From: Ditylenchus dipsaci
Taxonomy: Eukaryota > Nematoda > Chromadorea > Rhabditida > Anguinidae
NCBI GenBank assembly: GCA_004194705.1
Contig: SADC01000868.1
Span: forward strand, 62,001-126,000
Length of the DNA stretch: 64,000 nt
Reading direction: 5' to 3'
The notes under the pieces: generated by a model
Told to the model about the DNA's origin: nothing
Database searches by the model: none
What the model saw: the letters and a program-made list of their open reading frames with translations, nothing else
Position numbers and translations under genes: made by a program
Shown: one piece after another, positions 59,901 through 64,000 of the stretch
Layout: every line of letters starts with the position of its first letter
Numbering within the stretch: the stretch's first letter is position 1

Positions 59901-62900
59901 CAATTTTAGTTGCATTATCAACGACAATGAGTTCCTTTATTTCCTAGCACCACAGCAAATTGCGCAATGTAATCTTAGAACTTTAACTATAATTATATTC
60001 AAAAAACTTTTAATTGACAGATTGGATGACTGGATTGCAAAAAGTAGGATCTTTCAGAAACCCTTCTTCTTGAAGACTAATTTATTCAGGTTGTTAAATG
60101 CATACAAGAGCAAACGAGAAATCCAGACCGCCGAGTCATGTGGTTGAAAAAGCTGTACTTGCAGCTCTACAGTGAATGTGAACAGGAATCAGGGATATAC
60201 GGAGAGTTCAAGAAGCTTGGCCTAAACCTGTAGATGCCTTGAATGCGTTTGGTTTGTGTACAGTGAAAACTGTCTTTTTAAAAGGCAGTAACATTTCAGG
60301 TGGAAGGGTTGAAAAGTGGAGAAGCCTTGGTAATAATTTTAGCTTCCTACTCTGGAAACCAACGAATAGTTGCGGACGTTTAGGTATGAACCAAGCTACA
60401 CAAAGTAACCCTCGCCCAACTGATTCTTCTTCCTCCACTGAAGGAGCTGCTGCAAAAAGTCGATTGAAAATAGCTAAATATTATGACCAAATGACAATCG
60501 CTGTTACCAGGCGTGTAAAAGGTGCTGGCTTTAGCTTGGCTATAACCACTCTTATTTCAGCCAGTTTCAGGTGCGTCAAGAGATTGCAGTAGAAGCCAAA
60601 GTCCCCAACCACAATCACCTTTGGTATGTGCTGTTTATAATTCAAAATGTTTCCCCCATAGCATTTTCTTTACATTGCAGGTGCGACCGCCTTCGATTCG
60701 AAGCCAATTGTCTAGTCAAAGTGGACCTCCAGGCCCTCATAGTCCAGGTAAATGCCTGTCACCTACTACAAATTATTTGATAGTTTTTAGGATTTTTACT
60801 AAAACCAAGAGGGGGTGAAGCAGCCCTTTCGGATGCTGGTGACTTGGATTCACTTTACACTCCACGATCTAGAACACCCACATCTTCTTCTTATGGTTTA
60901 GTTGATAAAAGTGTTTTTACTTCAATCATCCAAACAATTAGGCGGTCGATCTGTTGGCGGCAGATCAGTAAAATCTTGGAGAAGTCGTGGAGGTGAAACA
61001 CCCAATTCAGGGTCCATCAGCAGCAGTGGTCAGATCTCTGGATTGCATGGATTTCTGGGAAAGAATATCAGGAAAAACCTATCGTCTTCACTGAATTTCT
61101 GGAGCTCTACCGTCTTTTTAGCACCAGAATGCGAAAGGATCTTAAGTCATCATTTAATTTTATTGATACATTGATGACTGAACACTTTGTAGGGATTTGT
61201 TTAACGACTGTGTAATCCATTCAAATGCTAGTGCGAATAGTCATGTGCCGAAGCGATGTGACAAAACAAGTCCGCGATTACAGGCAAGAAAATAAAACAT
61301 ATCCATATATTCCAAAAGGGGCACTTATGCTGTTTGTCCCAGCACCATAATTTTCAATTAATATGCACATTTATCCATTTAAAATTATTTATTAAAGGGC
61401 ATGCCCGTGCCCGACACGGAGAAAGGCGGGACCAGCACTTTTTCTTTCTCGATCAAGTTTCACATGCATACGCATTCAGATTTTTTAAGTTTTCTGCCCA
61501 GTTTTTAAAAGTATTATAGGGTCATTAATATTAGATTTGACGCAAAACGAGTGAAAAATAGAACGATTCAAAAAAAAATTGCTGGTCCCCGCCTTAACTT
61601 TTTAAAACGCACGGGCATGCCCCTTTAAGCATTACAATTATACAACTCAGCAATTTGAGACCATAAATGGTAGAAAATATCATCACCTTCGAATTTTCTT
61701 CGCCAAACAAAATCTGAAACATATGATTGGAATAGAGCCCTTGCAGTCCCGAAGTCATTCCTGTGTCTTCTTTTGTACTTTATACTTTATTTTGAGACTA
61801 AAGAACAACTGCCAAGGATTTTAACTGCCTACGCCCAACTGCTGACGACCAAAAGGCAGTTGTCCTTCAAATTATATTTTCGGCGCATATTTAAACAAAG
61901 GCTGTATGAGAAATGTACCACCAATGTGAGAATTTGGCCGCCTTTTTTATTTTTTTGGCCGCCTTTTTTGAATTTCAAATTAAAAATAGAAATTGGCCGC
62001 CTTTTTTTAAAAATTGGCCGCCTTTTTTTCTTGTCAATTCCTGTTTTTCAAATTTTAGCTCTAATTTGATGTAACTTTGCTCTTAATGATGGCAAAAATG
62101 AAAGCCCAGAATCTGGGCTGCATATTGGTATGAAAAAATCGTGAAATTATAGGAAAAAATTAGAAAATGTAATCAAAAACACCTAGATGGTTATTTCGCC
62201 TCTACTGCTAAATGTTTTTGTGTAATTTTTTGAATTTTACCTTACAAGTTGACACTTTTTCAAATTAGTGAGTAGCCAAAGTTCTGGGCTTTCGTATTTG
62301 CTATTATAGAAAGAGATAGTACCAACTTGTAAAAGCTGTAATTCAAAAAACGTTCAAATTACACAAAAACCATTTAGGAGATAGAGGCTGAAATAGCCCT
62401 CTAGGTGTTTTTGATTACATTTTCTAACTTTTTCCTATAAGTTCACCCTTTTTTTATACCAGTACGTAGCCCAGATTCTGCGCTTTATTTTTGCTATCAT
62501 AAAGAGCAAAATTACCATCAAATTGAAGCTAAAATTTGAAAAACAAAAATTGACAAGAAAAAAAGGCGGCCAATTTAAAAAAAAAGGCGGCCAATTTCTA
62601 TTTTTAATTTGAAATTCAAAAAGGCGGCCAAAAAATAAAAAAGGCGGCCAAATTCTCACATTTGGTGGTACATTCATTTGAGCCTTAAACAAATTATGAA
62701 CAAAAATCAAAAATATTGTGGTGCTGGGACAAACAGCATAAGTAGCCAAAACTTCTTTTGCAAAAGAGTTTGCAAAAGAATGGTACCTATTTGTAGTACC
62801 CGGAAGTGGTCCCAGACGGTACCTGTTTTTGGTTGATTGGATTCTAAACCTGCAAAATTCCGAATTTGAGCCTGGGTCTAAATACCGACACGAAATTTTC

Positions 62901-64000
62901 AAGCCCTGCTCGAAAAACTCGGCCCCACCCAAAATTCGAAACCCGACTCGAACATTTTGAGTGCCCGATAACTCTAACATGACAAAGGAAAAAGATTAAA
63001 ATTAAAAGTACAAATGTTTTTAAAAAGCAAATCTGAGTTTTGCTATGCTAGAACTAGTTGTAGAATCGTAATTTTTTTTAATCGTTATGCCCACCCAATT
63101 ATTGAACCCGTTACACTGTTCTGTAAATTTATAGTCACGTCTTGGATCGTTGACTGGAACCGTCACATCAGTGTCAGATTTTGTGCCTGAGGATATTCTT
63201 ACTCGAAATACTGCCTTTCATTTGTGTCATCTCAGTGAAAAGGTGCTTTTTGTTCCGTTTCCAAAATTTTGATAAGTTTTTTTCAGCAACACAAAATTTA
63301 CAATGCTTTGGCATTAGCTAGTGTGAGCAGGTTGGTGCTCAAGTAATCTTTGCGTTATAATAAATTAATTCAAGCACTGGTTGATGGATACATCTCGCAA
63401 CTCTGTGCTTACCCCAACTGCAATAAAACAATTTATATGCACCCAACAAATGGAGCATGTGGATGAACAATATGTGCTAAAACTAATTCAGGAACATGAG
63501 CCTGATCCTCTTTTTCGCTCCAAACATTGATGTCTTTTGAGGGATTTGTGCGTACTTGTCGGTAAGTGTTTAGAGTCTTTGGTTCTTACACGAACAATGC
63601 TTCTTACAGGATCCATCAAACTACGGTGTGTTGAATTAGATTTATACAAAACATTACCCGAAACTAGTATGAATAGTTGTTAGCATTATTATATACAGTA
63701 GACCCTCGATTTAACGGCCCCTTTTGTGCGCTCGATTTGGCTGGAAGTCCGAATAATATAAGTAATTGTACCATCGATTTAACGCTCTCCTATGGCCGGT
63801 CCCAAGGGGGGCCGTTAAATCGAGGTTTACTGTAACTTGAAAATATGATTTTTTTGTAAAAAGTTTAAGATATGTGTTTATGCGTATTGTTTTTCAGCCT
63901 TTCCCCTGAAAGAATTGAGCAGTGTGAGGAACTGTTACAGTATCCCTGAGCTATTATTATATTTGCTCAAGCCACAACACCTATCTGACTGGCCACCAGT
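53995..64000 (+). CDS. PLCE1: Phospholipase C epsilon (RasGEF plus PLC), partial at the window end
   Basis: Hydrolyses PIP2 to IP3 and diacylglycerol downstream of Ras/Rap/Rho; its N-terminal CDC25 domain activates Rap-type GTPases. CDC25 exons: 54216-54385 (ERLQYILHFPEEVAFQL), 54812-54918, 54974-55014 (LSEVSSWITH), then after mariner-type insertions about 57.27-57.36 (GNFNAAVEILMGLKS), 57384-57423, about 57492-57556, about 57614-57650 (IVPYFGTFLR) and 57696-57771. The linker runs to 59.5 kb (VHYDPDSG-like, IEAIYRRHSAEEM). PH-like exons are 59910-59968, 60021-60043 and 60090-60330 (RRVMWLKKLYLQLY). EF-hand exons: about 60.95-61145 (EFLELYRLFSTRMRKDL), 61193-61283, 63135-63242, 63287-63322 and 63375-63561 (MSFEGFVR). 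The X box begins at 63898 (SSHNTYLTGHQ). The catalytic core lies beyond the window. Several single-base gaps interrupt the frame. Confidence 0.92.
54556..54725. mobile_element. Tc1/mariner-like MITE, 170 bp
   Basis: Ends are TA|CAGGGTGGCCCGAAAA and TTTGTGCCACCCTG|TA. The CAGGGTGGC tip with TA duplication is common in Tc1/mariner elements. It sits between two CDC25 exons. Confidence 0.8.
55372..55670. repeat. Element built from CATCCGACATCC units
   Basis: Ends are CAGGACTGTAAA and TTTACAGCCCTG. Nearly the whole interior consists of GACATCCGACATCC/ACATCCACATCCGG units on one strand, turning to GGATGTGGATGT on the other side. Long open frames here are artefacts of this repeat. Confidence 0.65.
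55710..56661. mobile_element. Mariner-type MITE with a nested CCGTATT MITE
   Basis: TA|TTAGGTTGGTGCATAAGTTT and AAACTTATGCACCAACCTAA|TA are classical mariner-style terminal repeats. The arms pair for about 440 nt once the nested MITE (55840-55993) is removed. The centre has a further TTTTCTTGAAAAAATGAC hairpin near 56240. No transposase; non-autonomous. Confidence 0.9.
55840..55993. mobile_element. CCGTATT-family MITE, 154 bp, nested in the mariner MITE
   Basis: Ends are TA|CCGTATTTCCTCTAATAGAA and TTCTATTAGAGGAATACGG|TA. GAAGCCCATGGGCTTC lies beside the left end. Inserted in the left arm of the mariner-type element, so it is younger than that element. Confidence 0.9.
57808..58190. repeat. 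Diverged poly-C/poly-G capped MITE in a PLC epsilon intron
   Basis: CTAGTGTAGAATACCATAACC with runs of C on the left, and a G run with GTTATTTTATACTAGCAC on the right, match the ends of the 3082, 8227 and 36267 elements in weakened form. The arms are poorly paired. It lies just after the exon ending at 57771. Confidence 0.55.
59735..59892. mobile_element. CCGTATT-family MITE, about 158 bp
   Basis: CCGTATTTTTCTCTAGTAGAAGCCC on the left mirrors CCCATGGCTTTTATTATAGAAATTACGG on the right. It is a diverged sister of the 55840-55993 copy and ends just before the PLC epsilon exon at 59910. Confidence 0.75.
61395..61628. mobile_element. Short MITE with AAAGGGGCATGCCCGTGC-type ends
   Basis: TAAAGGGCATGCCCGTGC on the left faces GCACGGGCATGCCCCTTTA on the right. 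Inside, GGCGGGACCAGCA pairs with TGCTGGTCCCCGCC. It lies in the intron after exon 61193-61283. Confidence 0.75.
61900..62684. mobile_element. Second Mutator-like fold-back element with 9-bp target duplication
   Basis: Flanked by the exact repeat TTAAACAAA (61891-61899 and 62685-62693). Ends are GGCTGTATGAGAAATGTACC and, in reverse, GGCTCAAATGAATGTACC, followed by TGTGAGAATTTGGCCGCC and GGCCGCCTTTTTT units. The same ends as 19497-21640, but the interior is different and only 785 bp long. A further inner palindrome is built on AAACACCTAGATGG and GTAATCAAAAACACC. Confidence 0.9.
63696..63832. mobile_element. Pogo-like MITE, 137 bp
   Basis: TA|CAGTAGACCCTCGATTTAAC and GTTAAATCGAGGTTTACTG|TA. It occupies the intron just before the exon that opens the PLC catalytic X box. 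Confidence 0.9.

Larger units (their letters stand above)
61284..63134 (+). other. GC-AG type intron of the PLC epsilon gene
   Basis: The exon ending CAG at 61283 is followed by GCAAGA, not GT. The next exon at 63135 continues in phase after an AG acceptor, giving LQ|SRLGSLTG. The intron holds two transposable elements. GC donors are a known minor class; a sequencing substitution is the alternative. Confidence 0.5.

Noticed and set aside
63375..63561. Programmed frameshift in the PLC epsilon EF-hand region
   Set aside because: Similar one-base gaps occur in unrelated exons and other genes. No slippery site with a downstream structure was recognised. Consensus error is simpler.
43230..64000. 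PLC epsilon as a pseudogene
   Set aside because: Domain order, exon joins and key motifs are preserved over 10 kb. The only defects are one-base homopolymer gaps.

Overview
The window looks like a repeat-rich, AT-rich nuclear contig from an invertebrate animal. Real genes are split into short exons. Many introns are only about 43-55 nt with TTTCAG- or TTTTAG-like acceptors. Other introns of the same genes are swollen to kilobases by nested palindromic DNA transposons. The minimal introns, the acceptor style and one possible trans-splice site just upstream of an ATG are nematode-like, but the phylum cannot be proven from this sequence alone. No bacterial features, CRISPR arrays, rRNA or intact tRNA genes were seen.

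Four host genes can be supported. (1) Minus strand, 190-1188: a glycolipid-transfer-protein-fold gene closest to ceramide-1-phosphate transfer protein. (2) Plus strand, about 4.5-23.5 kb: a large ankyrin-repeat protein with an armadillo/HEAT-like helical C-terminal part, reconstructed from many phase-consistent exons; its family was not recognised. (3) Minus strand, 25,868-31,043: a diaphanous-type formin with GTPase-binding/FH3, FH1, FH2 and a DAD-like tail. (4) Plus strand, about 43.5 kb to the window end: a phospholipase C epsilon with a RasGEF (CDC25) domain, PH-like and EF-hand segments and the start of the catalytic X box, cut by the window edge. Upstream exons encode Ser-rich sequence and a FERM-like segment. 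The last FERM-like exon joins in phase to the exon leading into CDC25. The formin and the PLC epsilon are both classical cytoskeletal and small-GTPase signalling proteins, but nothing indicates joint regulation.

The rest is mobile DNA, mostly non-autonomous fold-back elements nested in one another: a Mutator-like fold-back family (two copies, each with an exact 9-bp target duplication); a hAT element with transposase remnants and an exact 8-bp duplication, inserted in one arm of a TA-flanked Tc1/mariner-like palindrome; a deleted PIF/Harbinger element; a wrecked Ty3/gypsy retrotransposon; mariner- and pogo-like MITEs; a widespread TA-flanked family with CCGTATT ends; poly-C/poly-G capped MITEs; and Foldback-like elements whose arms are arrays of short repeats. 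Stacks at 18.5-22.4 kb, 31.5-35.0 kb, 36.9-43.2 kb and 49.3-53.4 kb are insertions within insertions.

A caution for any user: at least eight places in otherwise well-conserved exons need one extra base to stay in frame, almost all within short homopolymer runs. This points to residual consensus errors in the assembly rather than to pseudogenes, and it explains why the open reading frames look so broken.
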